Shown here: in pieces, positions 20,880 to 30,238 of the stretch | Numbering within the stretch: position 1 is the first letter of the stretch | Layout of the letters: each line of letters begins with the position of its first letter | Source: Mycobacterium sp. | GTDB lineage: Bacteria > Actinomycetota > Actinomycetes > Mycobacteriales > Mycobacteriaceae | Reading direction: 5' to 3' | Length of the DNA stretch: 52,407 bases | NCBI GenBank assembly: GCA_031292665.1 | Contig: JARLGR010000209.1 | Location: 1 to 52,407, forward strand | Program-made: the position numbers and the translations under genes | The notes under the pieces: model-generated | Database searches by the model: none | Seen by the model: only the letters and a program-made list of their open reading frames with translations | What the model was told of the DNA's origin: nothing

Positions 20880-21499
20880 AGAAGGAACACACCGGCCTCG
20901 ACGCCCTGCGCACCGAGATCGAGGCCGCCGAACGGCGCGTCGCCAGCGAAATCGACCCCGGTCCAAGGGGTTTCGTGGTGGCGATCCTGGTCTTTGTGTT
21001 GCTGGGGACTTTCATCCTGCCGCACACCGGCAACGTGCGCGGGTGGGACGTGCTGTTCAGCACCGACGGCGCGGGGGCGGCCGCGGTGGCCCTGCCCTCG
21101 CGGGTGTTCGCCTGGCTGGCGCTGGTGTTCGGTGTCGGCTTCTCGATGCTGGGGTTGACGACCCGGCGCTGGGCTCTGGCCTGGATCGCGCTGGCGGGTT
21201 CGGCGCTCGCCTGCGCCGCCGGGCTGTTGGCAGTCTGGTCGCGCCAGACCGTGACGACCGGGCATCCGGGCCCCGGCATCGGGCTCATCGTGGCGTGGAT
21301 AACCGTCGTGGCCTTGACGTATCAATGGGCCCGCGTGGTGTGGACGCGCACCATCGTGCAGCTCGCGGCCGAGGAGGAGCGACGCCGGCTCGTCAAAGAC
21401 CAGCAGTCGAGGACGCTGCTGGATAGTTTGGACGACACGGCTCGGCACGCTGATCGGACCGACGACGGGCGCGGGACGCCCTCGGCTTCTGACGGCTAG
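20876..21499 (+). CDS. Four-helix membrane protein (Rv2732c homologue)
   Basis: The 207-residue protein has a charged N terminus, then four predicted membrane helices: about 33-52 ([18 protein letters not shown]), 80-98, 102-124 and 137-158. A charged cytoplasmic tail rich in Glu and Arg follows. AGAAGGA at 20861-20867 is a good ribosome-binding site for ATG 20876, which overlaps the miaB stop in ATGA. No family function is known. Its stop overlaps that of the convergent DUF349 gene in CTAG. Confidence 0.85.
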   Translation: MKKEHTGLDALRTEIEAAERRVASEIDPGPRGFVVAILVFVLLGTFILPHTGNVRGWDVLFSTDGAGAAAVALPSRVFAWLALVFGVGFSMLGLTTRRWALAWIALAGSALACAAGLLAVWSRQTVTTGHPGPGIGLIVAWITVVALTYQWARVVWTRTIVQLAAEEERRRLVKDQQSRTLLDSLDDTARHADRTDDGRGTPSASDG

Positions 21500-22854
21500 C
21501 GCCTGCGGGTCAGCGCCTCGGCGGCTGCATCGGCCCACTGCCGCCACTGTTCGGCATTGGCTTTCGCCTCTTCGGCTTCCTTGGTCCGGCCCACCGCGGC
21601 CGCCTTCTGCGCCTGCTGTTCGTACTGCTCGGCCCGGGTTCGGAACTGCTCGGCCCGAGCCTGCGCCTGCGGATCGGACCAACCCGTCTCGCCCGCGTCG
21701 CGAACCTTCTTTTCGACCGCGCGCAGCCGCCGCTCCAACTCGGCGGATCGTTCCCGCGGCACTTTGCCGATCGCGTCCCATTTCTCCGCGATCGAACGCA
21801 GCGCGGCCTTGGCGGCGTCGTGGTTGTCGGTGTCCAGCTTCTCCGCCTCGGCCAGCAGCGCCTCTTTGGCGGCGGCGTTGACCTGCAACTCCGCGTCTTT
21901 CTCCGCCGTCACCGCATTACGGGCCGCGAAGAACGTGTCCTGGGCGGCCTTGAAGCGGCGCCACAGGGTGTCATCGACTTCCCGGGTGACGCGCCCCGCC
22001 GCTTTCCATTCGGTCAGCAGCTTGCGGAACTCCGCGCTGGTGGCGGTCCAGTCGGTCGAGTCGGACAGCTCTTCGGCCCGCTCGCACAGCCGTTCCTTCG
22101 CCCCCTTGACCCCCGACCGCTCCCGGTCCAAATCGGAGAAATGCGATCCTCGCCGCCGGTTGAAGGCTTCCCTGGCCGCCGAATACCGCTTCCACAGCGC
22201 GTCGTCGACCCTTCGGTCCAGGCCGCTGATGGTTTTCCACTCGTCGAGGATCGCGCGCAGCCGGTCCCCGGCGGCCTTCCACTGCGTCGAGGTGGCGGCC
22301 AGGTCCTCGGCCTCGGCGGCCAGCGCCTCCTTGCGGGCCGTCTGGGTGGCCCGATGCTCCTCGCGCCGGGAGCGGTCCGCAGCGACGGCGGCGTCCGCGC
22401 GCTCGGCGAGACCGGCCAACCGGGCCGCCAGGGCGTCGACATCGCCCAGCACGGACGCCGACGGCAGGGTCTCCGCCAGCTCCGAGGCATGGGCCTTGAT
22501 CTTGCGGGCGTCGCCGGTCCCGGCCGCCAGGCGCTCCTCCATCAGCGTGATCTCGGTGCTCAGGTCGTCGAATCGCCGGCCGAAGTGGGCGAACGCAGCT
22601 TCCGGCTCACCCGCCTGCCAGGAGCCGATGACGCGCTCGCCGGCACCGCTGGTCAGCCACACCGTGCCGTCGTCGTCGACGCGCCCGAACTTGCGCGGGT
22701 CGCTGGTCGGAGGCGCCGCCACCGGATGGGCGGCGGGTCGCGGCCCCGGCGTCGGCCGGGGACCGGGACGCGGTCCCGGGCGTGGACCCGGCACCGGAAC
22801 GGCCCCCGAAACCGGCCCGGCCGACTCGTCGCTGCGGGGTTCGTCAGCCGACAT
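21496..22854 (-). CDS. DUF349 repeat protein (Rv2731 homologue)
   Basis: The 452-residue soluble protein has a proline/arginine-rich N terminus (repeated PGPR units, residues about 20-40). Several DUF349 modules follow, each a helical hairpin around [40 protein letters not shown] and [18 protein letters not shown]. The last 60 residues form a charged coiled coil. DUF349 proteins have been linked to RNA/ribosome-associated stress functions in other bacteria, but nothing specific can be said here. ATG 22854 is chosen; an upstream extension of 20 residues has no support. Confidence 0.85.
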   Translation of the reverse strand: MSADEPRSDESAGPVSGAVPVPGPRPGPRPGPRPTPGPRPAAHPVAAPPTSDPRKFGRVDDDGTVWLTSGAGERVIGSWQAGEPEAAFAHFGRRFDDLSTEITLMEERLAAGTGDARKIKAHASELAETLPSASVLGDVDALAARLAGLAERADAAVAADRSRREEHRATQTARKEALAAEAEDLAATSTQWKAAGDRLRAILDEWKTISGLDRRVDDALWKRYSAAREAFNRRRGSHFSDLDRERSGVKGAKERLCERAEELSDSTDWTATSAEFRKLLTEWKAAGRVTREVDDTLWRRFKAAQDTFFAARNAVTAEKDAELQVNAAAKEALLAEAEKLDTDNHDAAKAALRSIAEKWDAIGKVPRERSAELERRLRAVEKKVRDAGETGWSDPQAQARAEQFRTRAEQYEQQAQKAAAVGRTKEAEEAKANAEQWRQWADAAAEALTRRR

Positions 22855-23349
22855 GCGCTCGTCCACCACCCTTTCGCGCGGGCGAGCCCGCGCACCTGCC
22901 GCGCGAAGCGGCACCCATGCGGTCCGGAGGACCGGTGTTGTCCTGTCGCGGCCACCGGCTGCTCTGTAACCGTTCCTCCAGTATTCAAGCAGCTTGGTGG
23001 GCCTCGCGCCGCAACCTTTGTCGGCTATCGGCCTCGCTCACAGTCTTGGCGGACGTCGGTAACAAATCGATTCCGCCGACGCTCGGGCCATAGGTTTCGG
23101 ACTCGTAGGCCGGTACCGTTTTTAAAGCCGAAAGTGTGCCGGGCGCCAGCGGCCCGGCATAGGGACGGTAGGGGTGACGCACAGGCATTGCATAGCTTCG
23201 CGGAGTAGAAGTGGATTTGCTGTCGCGGCCCGTCGTCACGAGACCGTGACTTGCTCCCACTACAGTTGTCGCTTAACAGGTATCGAACATCACGTGTACA
23301 TACAGCTTTCGAAGGGAACGCTGGTCGGAACGCTGACGAAGGGGTTCCC
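22855..23349. other. 495-bp intergenic region with a hairpin
   Basis: This lies between the divergent DUF349 gene and the DMT-family gene. No convincing ORF is present. It contains an 8-bp perfect hairpin, TGCCGGGC (23137-23144) / GCCCGGCA (23152-23159) with a 7-nt loop, preceded by the A/T-rich GTTTTTAAAG. No U-tract follows. Both flanking genes must have promoters here, but I cannot fix either one. Confidence 0.5.
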
Positions 23350-24345
23350 ATGTCGAAAGTGGACATCGCTGCACTGATCGCCCTGTGCGCGGCGTTGGCC
23401 TCCGCGGTCGGTGACGTGATCCGGCAGCGCTCCGCGCAGGAGATCACCGATAAGGACGTCGGTCATCTCGAGCTGTTCCGGATGTCGCTACGCGACAAGC
23501 GCTGGTGGATGGGTGGCATGGCGGCGATCGTCAATTACAGCCTGCAGGCCGGGGCCCTGGCGTGGGGTTCGGTGGTGCTGGTGACGGCGCTACAGGTGAC
23601 CGCCCTGCTGTTCGCCCTGCCGATCTACTCGCGGCTGACCCACCACCGGGTGACCCGCTGGGAATGGATGTGGGCGGTCGTGCTGGCCAGCGCGCTGGCG
23701 GTGGTCATCATCGTCGGCGACCCGGCATCCGGCCAGCAGCGGGGTTCGCTGTCCACGTGGCTCATCGTGGCCCTGGTGATGGGCCCCGCATTGGTGGTGT
23801 GCGTGCTGGCGGCGCGGGTCTGGTCCGGACGTCCGGTCGCGGCGATCCTGCTGGCCCTGGTCGCGGGTTCGTCGCTGGCGCTGTTCGCCGTGCTCACCAA
23901 GGGAATCGTCGAGGTGGCCGAAGACGGCTTGGGCGCCGTGCTGCGCGCGCCGGAGTTCTATCCCTGGTTGCTCGTTGCGTTGTGCGGCATGATCTTCCAG
24001 CAGTCCGCCTTCCGCGCCGGCGCGCTGACCGCATCCTTGCCGACGATGACCGTGGCCAAGCCCGTGGTGGCCGGTGCGCTTGGGATGACCGTTCTCGGCG
24101 AGACGCTCGCAGCCCGGGGTCCCGGGGCGGTTGTCCTGGTCGCGGCGGTGGCCGTGGTCATCGTCGCCACCGTTGCGCTGGCCCGCGGCGAGGCCGCCTC
24201 GATGGCGGCCGAGGTGGGGCGCGACCGTAACCTGAACGGCTCGCACGAAAGTTTGCCCGGCGCCGACCCGGGGCCGGGGGATGGGCTCGTGCCAGACGCC
24301 CCGGTGAGCCCGGCCGCGTCCGAGGGCACCCGGACAATCACCTAG
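23350..24345 (+). CDS. DMT/EamA-like integral membrane protein (Rv2729c homologue)
   Basis: The 331-residue protein has about nine to ten predicted membrane helices from residue 5 to about 285, beginning DIAALIALCAALASAVGDVI, and a hydrophilic Gly/Pro-rich tail of about 45 residues. The helix-hairpin layout and the late SLPTMTVAKPVVAGALGMTVLGE segment resemble drug/metabolite transporters. The substrate is unknown. ATG 23350 has GAAGGGG upstream. An upstream in-frame extension of 33 codons looks non-coding. Confidence 0.82.
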   Translation: MSKVDIAALIALCAALASAVGDVIRQRSAQEITDKDVGHLELFRMSLRDKRWWMGGMAAIVNYSLQAGALAWGSVVLVTALQVTALLFALPIYSRLTHHRVTRWEWMWAVVLASALAVVIIVGDPASGQQRGSLSTWLIVALVMGPALVVCVLAARVWSGRPVAAILLALVAGSSLALFAVLTKGIVEVAEDGLGAVLRAPEFYPWLLVALCGMIFQQSAFRAGALTASLPTMTVAKPVVAGALGMTVLGETLAARGPGAVVLVAAVAVVIVATVALARGEAASMAAEVGRDRNLNGSHESLPGADPGPGDGLVPDAPVSPAASEGTRTIT

Positions 24346-24384
24346 TCGGGCGCCCAGTTCCACCCCGATCCGCCCGCGAGGCAC

Positions 24385-24390
24385 TATTTT
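24385..24390 (+). promoter_or_regulatory. -10 box of the LigB-like gene (leaderless)
   Basis: TATTTT ends 6 nt before GTG 24397. Confidence 0.55.
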
Positions 24391-24396
24391 GGTGGC

Positions 24397-25080
24397 GTGC
24401 TGAGCGCCATTGCGATCGTTCCCTCGGCGCCGGTGCTTGTCCCCGAGCTGGCGGGAACGGCGGCGGGCGAGGTGGCCGACGCGGTCACGGCGGCGCTGGC
24501 CGCGGCCGCCCTGTTGCCACCGCGTTGGGTGGTCATCGGAACGGGTGACGCCGACGACGCCCTGGGGCCCGATGCCGTCGGCACCTTTGCGGGCTTCGGA
24601 GTCGACGTACCGGTCCGGCTCTCCCCGCAGGCTCGGCGGCCCGCCGAATTCCCGGTGTGTGCGCTGATCGCCGCGTGGGTGCGCGGCCAGACCCGGCCCG
24701 AAGCGATCGCGCACGTCCGCGTGTATCGCAGTGACCACAGCGCCGACACCGCGCTGGCCCACGGCAGGCGACTGCGCGCCGAGCTCGACCGGGAGCCGGA
24801 TCGGACCGGGGTGCTCGTGGTGGCCGACGGAGCGAACACCCTGACCCCAGCCGCGCCGGGCGGGTATCACCCGGACGACGCCAGCGCGCAACTGGCCCTG
24901 GACGACGCGCTGGCGAACGGCGACGTCGCCGCCCTGGCCGGGCTGCCGCAGCAGATCCTGGGGCGGGTCGCGTTTCAGGTGCTCGCCGGGCTGGCCGAGC
25001 CGGGACCGCGCTCGATCAAGGAGTTCTACCGTGGGGCGCCATACGGCGTGGGCTATTTCGCCGGCGCCTGGCAACCGTGA
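24397..25080 (+). CDS. Class III extradiol dioxygenase-like protein (Rv2728c homologue)
   Basis: A 227-residue protein with the LigB/MEMO-type fold pattern: [16 protein letters not shown] at the start, [23 protein letters not shown], and a C-terminal [17 protein letters not shown]. The metal-binding histidines of true extradiol dioxygenases are not all recognisable, so catalysis is uncertain. It is followed by miaA with a 4-nt overlap (GTGA), an arrangement shared by mycobacteria, and is probably translationally coupled to it. Confidence 0.75.
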   Translation: MLSAIAIVPSAPVLVPELAGTAAGEVADAVTAALAAAALLPPRWVVIGTGDADDALGPDAVGTFAGFGVDVPVRLSPQARRPAEFPVCALIAAWVRGQTRPEAIAHVRVYRSDHSADTALAHGRRLRAELDREPDRTGVLVVADGANTLTPAAPGGYHPDDASAQLALDDALANGDVAALAGLPQQILGRVAFQVLAGLAEPGPRSIKEFYRGAPYGVGYFAGAWQP

Positions 25081-26006
25081 GACCGATTGCGGTCATCGGC
25101 CCCACCGGCACCGGCAAGTCGCAGCTGGCGCTCGACCTCGCGGAGCGGCTCAGCGGCGAGGTCGGCGCCGAGGTCGTGAATGCCGACGCGATGCAGCTCT
25201 ATCGCGGCATGGACATCGGCACCGCAAAGCTGCCGCGTGAACAGCGCCGCGGCATCCCGCATCACCAGCTCGACGTCCTGAACGTCACCGAGACCGCCAC
25301 CGTCGCCCGCTATCAGGGTGCCGCCGCCGCGGACGTCGAGGCGATCGCGGCCCGGGGCGCGGTGCCGATCGTGGTGGGCGGCTCCATGCTCTACATCCAG
25401 TCGCTGCTCGACGACTGGTCGTTTCCCGCGACAGATCCCGCGGTGCGGGCCCGCTGGGAACGGCGGCTCGCCGAGGTGGGAGTCGGTCAGCTGCATGCCG
25501 AGCTGGCCAGCCGCGACCCGGCCGCGGCCGCGGCGATCCTGCCCACCGACGGCCGGCGCACGGTGCGGGCGCTCGAAGTCGTCGAGCTCACCGGACAGCC
25601 GTTCGCCGCGTCGGCGCCCCGCATCGGCGCCGCGCGGTGGGACACCGTCATCGTCGGTCTGGACACCGACAGAACGCTGCTCGACGAGCGGTTGGCCCGC
25701 CGCACCGACACCATGTTCGAACAGGGCCTGGTCGACGAGGTCGAACGGCTGCTCGACGAGGGCCTGCGCGACGGGGTCACCGCCTCGCGCGCCCTGGGTT
25801 ACGCCCAGGTGATCGCGGCGCTCGACGCCGGTGGCGGCCCCGCCCAACTGCACGAGGCGCGCGAGCAGACCTACGTGGGCACGCGGCGCTACGTGCGACG
25901 GCAGCGGTCGTGGTTTCGCCGCGACCACCGGGTGCACTGGCTGGACGCCGGCGACCCCGCGGGCCTCGTCGGCGGCGCTGTGCGGGTCTGGCGGCACGTA
26001 TCCTGA
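25077..26006 (+). CDS. miaA: tRNA dimethylallyltransferase
   Basis: Transfers the dimethylallyl group to N6 of A37 in tRNAs reading UNN codons; MiaB acts next. In 309 residues the P-loop is GPTGTGKS at 8-15, followed by [17 protein letters not shown] (substrate site), [12 protein letters not shown] and the late [18 protein letters not shown] tRNA-contacting region. GTG 25077 overlaps the preceding stop by 4 nt. dapF starts 4 nt after its stop with its own -10 inside the miaA 3' end. Confidence 0.95.
   Translation: MRPIAVIGPTGTGKSQLALDLAERLSGEVGAEVVNADAMQLYRGMDIGTAKLPREQRRGIPHHQLDVLNVTETATVARYQGAAAADVEAIAARGAVPIVVGGSMLYIQSLLDDWSFPATDPAVRARWERRLAEVGVGQLHAELASRDPAAAAAILPTDGRRTVRALEVVELTGQPFAASAPRIGAARWDTVIVGLDTDRTLLDERLARRTDTMFEQGLVDEVERLLDEGLRDGVTASRALGYAQVIAALDAGGGPAQLHEAREQTYVGTRRYVRRQRSWFRRDHRVHWLDAGDPAGLVGGAVRVWRHVS
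25999..26004 (+). promoter_or_regulatory. dapF: -10 box of dapF (leaderless)
   Basis: TATCCT lies within the last codons of miaA and ends 6 nt before GTG 26011. Confidence 0.5.
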
Positions 26007-26010
26007 GCGG

Positions 26011-26883
26011 GTGATCTTCGCCAAGGGTCACGGCACCCAGAACGACTTCGTGCTGTTGCCCGACATCGACGCCGCGCTGACGCTGAGCGCCGCCCGGGTG
26101 GCCGCCCTGTGCGACCGGCGTCGCGGCTTGGGCGCCGACGGGGTGCTGCGCGTCACCACCGCGGGCGCGGCCCTGGCGGCCGGTGTGTTCGACCGCCTGC
26201 CCGACGGCGTTGGCGCAGGCGACTGGTACATGGACTACCGCAACGCCGACGGCTCGACCGCCCAGATGTGCGGCAACGGGGTCCGCGTCTTCGCGCACTA
26301 TCTGCGGGCCGGCGGTCTGGAGACGCGCGACGACTTCGTGGTCGGGTCGCTGGCGGGACCCCGGCCGGTCACCGTCCACCGCGTCGATCCGACCTATGCC
26401 GACGTCACCGTCGACATGGGCAAGGCCAACACGCTCGGGCCGGGAGAGGCGGTCATCGGTGGCCGGCGGTTCGCCGGCCTGGCGGTGGACGTCGGCAATC
26501 CGCACCTGGCGTGCGTGGATCCCGACTTGACCGCCGAGGCGCTGGCAGCCCTGGACGTGGCGGCGCCGGTGAACTTCGACCACGCCCAGTTCCCGGACGG
26601 GGTCAACGTCGAAGTCCTCACGGCGCCGGCCGGCGGGGTGGTTCGGATGCGGGTCCACGAGCGGGGCGTCGGCGAAACCCGGTCCTGCGGGACGGGAACG
26701 GTCGCCGCCGCGGTGGCCGCACTGGCGGGCGCGGGCGCAGATATCGGGACGCTCACGGTGCGGGTGCCCGGCGGAGACGTCGTCGTCACGATCACCGAGG
26801 CCACCAGCTACCTGCGGGGGCCCTCGGAGTTGGTGGCCCACGGGGAGATCAGCGGGGAATGGTGGCGCGCACAAGAGCGTTAA
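26011..26883 (+). CDS. dapF: Diaminopimelate epimerase
   Basis: Interconverts LL- and meso-diaminopimelate for lysine and peptidoglycan. The cofactor-free two-base mechanism needs two cysteines: C87 in AQMCGNGVR and C226 in ETRSCGTGT, both present. At 290 residues it has the family length. GTG 26011 fits the N terminus [18 protein letters not shown]. Another enzyme of the pathway, dapA, is at 4391. Confidence 0.96.
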   Translation: MIFAKGHGTQNDFVLLPDIDAALTLSAARVAALCDRRRGLGADGVLRVTTAGAALAAGVFDRLPDGVGAGDWYMDYRNADGSTAQMCGNGVRVFAHYLRAGGLETRDDFVVGSLAGPRPVTVHRVDPTYADVTVDMGKANTLGPGEAVIGGRRFAGLAVDVGNPHLACVDPDLTAEALAALDVAAPVNFDHAQFPDGVNVEVLTAPAGGVVRMRVHERGVGETRSCGTGTVAAAVAALAGAGADIGTLTVRVPGGDVVVTITEATSYLRGPSELVAHGEISGEWWRAQER

Positions 26884-26929
26884 TGAGGGTGCACGACACC
26901 GATTCCGGGTGCATCATTTGTTATTGCCT

Positions 26930-28363
26930 ATGACACATCCCGAATTCTCTGATCACCCTGTGCCGGAGCCCAGCACCGGCGAACTCGCCCTCGAAGACCG
27001 ATCGGCGCTGCGCCGCGTCGCCGGCCTGTCCACCGAACTCACCGACGTCTCCGAAGTCGAGTACCGCCAGCTGCGCCTGGAGCGGGTCGTCCTGGTGGGC
27101 GTGTGGACCAACGGCACCGCCGCCGACAGCCAGGCCAGCATGGCCGAGCTGGCGGCCCTGGCCGAAACCGCCGGCTCGCAGGTGCTCGAAGCGCTCATCC
27201 AGCGCCGCGACAAGCCGGACCCCGCCACCTACATCGGCTCGGGCAAGGCCCGGGAGCTGCGCGAGGTGGTGTTGGCGACCGGCGCCGACACCGTCATCTG
27301 CGACGGCGAACTGTCCCCGGCGCAGCTCACCGCGCTGGAGAGGGCGGTCAAAGTGAAGGTCATCGACCGCACCGCGCTGATCCTGGACATCTTCGCCCAG
27401 CACGCCACCAGCCGGGAGGGCAAGGCGCAGGTGTCGCTGGCCCAGATGGAGTACATGCTCCCGCGGCTGCGGGGTTGGGGTGAGTCGATGTCCCGGCAGG
27501 CCGGCGGCCGCGCCGGCGGCAGCGGCGGGGGAGTGGGCCTGCGCGGCCCCGGTGAGACCAAGATCGAGACCGATCGCCGTCGCATCCGCGAACGGATGTC
27601 CAAGCTGCGCCGCGACATCAAGGACATGAAGCAGGTCCGCGACACCCAGCGCAGCCGCCGGCTGAGCAGCGACGTGCCGTCGGTCGCGATCGTCGGCTAC
27701 ACCAACGCCGGCAAATCCAGCCTGCTCAACGCGCTGACCGGGGCGGGGGTCCTGGTGCAGGACGCGTTGTTCGCCACGTTGGAACCCACCACCAGGCGCG
27801 CGGAATTCTGCCCCGATTCAGGCAGGGCCGGCTGTTTCCTCCTCACCGACACCGTCGGGTTCGTCCGGCACCTGCCTACCCAGCTGGTCGAGGCGTTCCG
27901 CTCCACGTTGGAGGAGGTCGTCGACGCCGATCTGCTGGTGCATGTGGTCGACGGCTCCGACGTCAATCCGCTGGCGCAGATCAACGCGGTCCGTCAGGTG
28001 GTTTCGGAGGTGGTCGCCGACCATCACGGTGACCCGCCGCCCGAACTCTTGGTGGTGAACAAGATCGATGCCGCCAGCGATCTGGCGCTGGCCAAGCTTC
28101 GTCATGCGCTGCCCGGCGCGGTGTTCGTCTCGGCGCGCACCGGCGACGGTGTCGAAGCCCTGCGGCGCCGGATGGGCGAGCTCGCCGCTCCCTCCGACGT
28201 CGCCGTGGACGTGATGATCCCGTACCACCGCGGTGACCTGGTGGCCCGACTGCACGCCGACGGGCGCGTCCAGCACGAGGAGCACGGTGCCGACGGCACC
28301 CGGATCAAGGCGCGGGTGCCTGTGGCGCTCGCCGCCAACCTGCGGGAATTCGCCGCGCACTGA
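26930..28363 (+). CDS. hflX: Ribosome-associated GTPase HflX
   Basis: A GTPase that splits stalled 70S ribosomes under stress. Of 477 residues, the N-terminal HflX domain contains ATYIGSGKARELRE and a long helical linker with the Gly-rich RQAGGRAGGSGGGVGLRGPGE stretch is typical. The G domain has G1 GYTNAGKSS (256-264), G3 DTVGFVRHLP and G4 NKID. ATG 26930 matches the family N terminus. The nearest upstream A/T-rich stretch (CATTTGTTATTGCC) does not give a clean TANNNT box. A strong stem-loop follows the stop. Confidence 0.95.
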   Translation: MTHPEFSDHPVPEPSTGELALEDRSALRRVAGLSTELTDVSEVEYRQLRLERVVLVGVWTNGTAADSQASMAELAALAETAGSQVLEALIQRRDKPDPATYIGSGKARELREVVLATGADTVICDGELSPAQLTALERAVKVKVIDRTALILDIFAQHATSREGKAQVSLAQMEYMLPRLRGWGESMSRQAGGRAGGSGGGVGLRGPGETKIETDRRRIRERMSKLRRDIKDMKQVRDTQRSRRLSSDVPSVAIVGYTNAGKSSLLNALTGAGVLVQDALFATLEPTTRRAEFCPDSGRAGCFLLTDTVGFVRHLPTQLVEAFRSTLEEVVDADLLVHVVDGSDVNPLAQINAVRQVVSEVVADHHGDPPPELLVVNKIDAASDLALAKLRHALPGAVFVSARTGDGVEALRRRMGELAAPSDVAVDVMIPYHRGDLVARLHADGRVQHEEHGADGTRIKARVPVALAANLREFAAH

Positions 28364-28377
28364 CGTGCGCCGAGACT

Positions 28378-28420
28378 GCAACCACGCATATCCGCATCGG
28401 CGTGTCGTGTGCGTGGTTGC
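28378..28420 (+). terminator. Stem-loop downstream of hflX
   Basis: GCAACCACGCA (28378-28388) and TGCGTGGTTGC (28410-28420) are perfect 11-bp inverted repeats around a 21-nt loop. Weaker pairing continues outward to about 28368-28430. It starts 15 nt after the hflX stop. No U-tract follows. Confidence 0.6.
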
Positions 28421-28483
28421 TGTGTCGCGCAAGGGGGGCTGACAGACCGCCGCGGCGCGACCCCGCACCCCCCGCCCGCCACC

Positions 28484-28503
28484 TACCAACCACCCGGTTG
28501 GTA
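28484..28503. promoter_or_regulatory. fadE20: Palindromic operator upstream of fadE20
   Basis: TACCAACC-ACCC-GGTTGGTA is a perfect 8+8 inverted repeat with a 4-nt spacer. It abuts TATGTT (28504-28509), a likely -10 box, so a bound protein would block transcription. The form suits a TetR-type repressor; which one is unknown. Confidence 0.6.
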
Positions 28504-28509
28504 TATGTT
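28504..28509 (+). promoter_or_regulatory. fadE20: Putative -10 box of fadE20
   Basis: TATGTT lies 35 nt before ATG 28545 and directly follows the palindromic operator. It leaves a short leader carrying the GGAGGT ribosome-binding site. Confidence 0.45.
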
Positions 28510-28544
28510 GGGCGGCAGAGTTTCCCATTCGCCGGAGGTCATCC

Positions 28545-29705
28545 ATGAGCGCCGCCATCAAGTACCAGCGCACTCTTTTCGAGCCCGAGCATGAGCTGTT
28601 CCGCGAGTCCTACCGGGCCTTCCTCGATCGGCACGTCGCGCCCCATCACGACGAATGGGAGAAGGCGAAGATCGTCGACCGCGGCGTCTGGCTGGAGGCG
28701 GGCAAACAGGGCTTCCTGGGCATGGCGGTGCCCGAGGAGTACGGCGGCGGGGGTAACTCCGACTTCCGGTACAACACGATCATCACCGAGGAAACCACCG
28801 CCGGACGCTACAGCGGAATCGGCTTCGGCTTGCACAACGACATCGTGGCGCCCTACCTGCTGGCACTGACCACCGAAGAACAGAAGCAGCGTTGGCTGCC
28901 CAAGTTCTGCAGCGGCGAACTGATCACCGCCATCGCGATGACCGAACCGGGAACCGGCAGCGACCTGCAGGGCATCAAGACCCGCGCGGTCAAGCAGGGT
29001 GATCACTATGTGCTCAACGGGTCAAAGACGTTCATTACCAACGGAATCAACTCCGATTTGGTGATCGTGGTCGCGCAGACCGATCCCGACAAGGGCGCGC
29101 AGGGCTTTTCGCTACTCGTTGTCGAGCGCGGCATGCAAGGCTTCGAACGCGGCCGCCACCTGGACAAGATCGGGCTGGACGCCCAAGACACGGCCGAGTT
29201 GTCGTTCACCGATGTCAAGGTCCCGGCCGAAAACCTGCTGGGCGAAGAGGGGATGGGTTTCATCTACCTCATGCAGAACCTGCCGCAGGAGCGGATTTCG
29301 ATTGCCGTCATGGCGATCGCGGCCATGGAGGACGTGCTGGAGCGCACACTGCAATACACCAAGGAGCGCAAAGCCTTCGGCAAGCCGATCGGCAGTTTCC
29401 AGAACAGCCGCTTCCTGCTCGCCGAGTTGGCGACCGAGGCCACCGTGATCCGGATGATGGTCGACGAATTCGTCCGGTTGCACCTGGAGAAGAAGCTGAC
29501 GGCCGAGCAGGCCGCGATGGCGAAGTGGTACTCCACCGAAAAGCAGGTGCACCTGATCGATCGCTGCCTGCAGCTGCACGGTGGTTACGGCTATATGCGC
29601 GAATACCCGGTCGCGCGTGCGTATCTCGACGCTCGGGTGCAGACGATCTACGGCGGGACGACCGAGATCATGAAGGAGATCATCGGCCGCAGCCTCGGGA
29701 TCTGA
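28545..29705 (+). CDS. fadE20: Acyl-CoA dehydrogenase FadE20
   Basis: An FAD enzyme of 386 residues that introduces the alpha-beta double bond of acyl-CoA. The flavin motifs ITAIAMTEPGTGSDL and SKTFITNGINSDLVI are present. At the position of the usual catalytic Glu of short/medium-chain enzymes it has IYGGTTEIMKEI. The base is instead likely E249 in NLPQERISIA, as in long-chain and isovaleryl-CoA dehydrogenases, so a long-chain or branched substrate is favoured. GGAGGT precedes ATG 28545. A palindromic operator overlaps the promoter zone, suggesting substrate-linked derepression. Confidence 0.93.
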   Translation: MSAAIKYQRTLFEPEHELFRESYRAFLDRHVAPHHDEWEKAKIVDRGVWLEAGKQGFLGMAVPEEYGGGGNSDFRYNTIITEETTAGRYSGIGFGLHNDIVAPYLLALTTEEQKQRWLPKFCSGELITAIAMTEPGTGSDLQGIKTRAVKQGDHYVLNGSKTFITNGINSDLVIVVAQTDPDKGAQGFSLLVVERGMQGFERGRHLDKIGLDAQDTAELSFTDVKVPAENLLGEEGMGFIYLMQNLPQERISIAVMAIAAMEDVLERTLQYTKERKAFGKPIGSFQNSRFLLAELATEATVIRMMVDEFVRLHLEKKLTAEQAAMAKWYSTEKQVHLIDRCLQLHGGYGYMREYPVARAYLDARVQTIYGGTTEIMKEIIGRSLGI

Positions 29706-29777
29706 TCGCACATAAAGCCCGCTTCGCGAAATCGTCGCCCCAGCGGCCGCGGCGATAATCAACGCCGGCATTGGCTG

Positions 29778-29815
29778 TTTCATCGGCCGGATCGCTCTTT
29801 TATCGGGTGGATCAC
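29778..29815. repeat. Two 18-nt direct repeats, 20-nt period
   Basis: TTTCATCGGCCGGATCGC (29778-29795) and TTTTATCGGGTGGATCAC (29798-29815) match at 14 of 18 positions. The two-helical-turn spacing suits a pair of protein sites on one DNA face. Confidence 0.5.
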
Positions 29816-30047
29816 ACTCGGTAGTGGGCTTCGCGTACCGTCGGCACATGCATTCTGCGTACGTCGATGGTGTGGTCACGCATCGTCACGCCGGCGATCG
29901 GGCGGTTATGCGAACGGCGGCATCGCCCGCAGGCCCGGGAGCATTGACCCTGGCGCCGGGCGAGCGCGGGCACGATTGGTCGCGATTCGGACTGCGATAC
30001 AGGAGCAGCCCTGCATCATTTCGACATCGGCGCGGTATCCGTTTTCG

Positions 30048-30053
30048 TAAAAT
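30048..30053 (+). promoter_or_regulatory. Candidate -10 box of the LGFP gene
   Basis: TAAAAT in the most A/T-rich stretch of the region. It would give a leader of about 180 nt. Confidence 0.35.
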
Positions 30054-30123
30054 TCTTAAATCGACTTCGCATTTCTCGCTGCCTGGAGCAAAGTTATGCG
30101 AGCCCGGTGGTAAATGCGGATCG

Positions 30124-30144
30124 CAATGGGGATGTTTCCCATTG
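30124..30144 (+). other. Hairpin in the leader of the LGFP gene
   Basis: CAATGGG and CCCATTG are perfect 7-bp arms around a 7-nt loop (GATGTTT), about 95 nt before the start codon. Role unknown. Confidence 0.4.
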
Positions 30145-30238
30145 GCGCGGGTACGGCCGGGTCCGCGGGGTCGGGCATGGTCGTAGGCAATGCCATATCC
30201 GTCGGCTGGGAGGCTGGGTGAACGGGCACAGGAGTCAC

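Larger units (their letters stand above)
29706..30238. other. 533-bp intergenic region before the LGFP gene
   Basis: Genes found here in M. tuberculosis (a TerC-type gene) are absent. It contains an 18-nt imperfect direct repeat with a 20-nt period (29778-29815), a TAAAAT -10 candidate at 30048-30053, and a hairpin CAATGGG/CCCATTG (30124-30144) within a ~180-nt leader. A 120-codon frame from GTG 29824 has no ribosome-binding site and no recognisable protein, so I do not call it. Confidence 0.5.

Noticed and set aside
29824..30186. A 120-codon + strand frame from GTG
   Set aside because: No ribosome-binding site or -10 at leaderless distance, and the composition does not look like a conserved protein.
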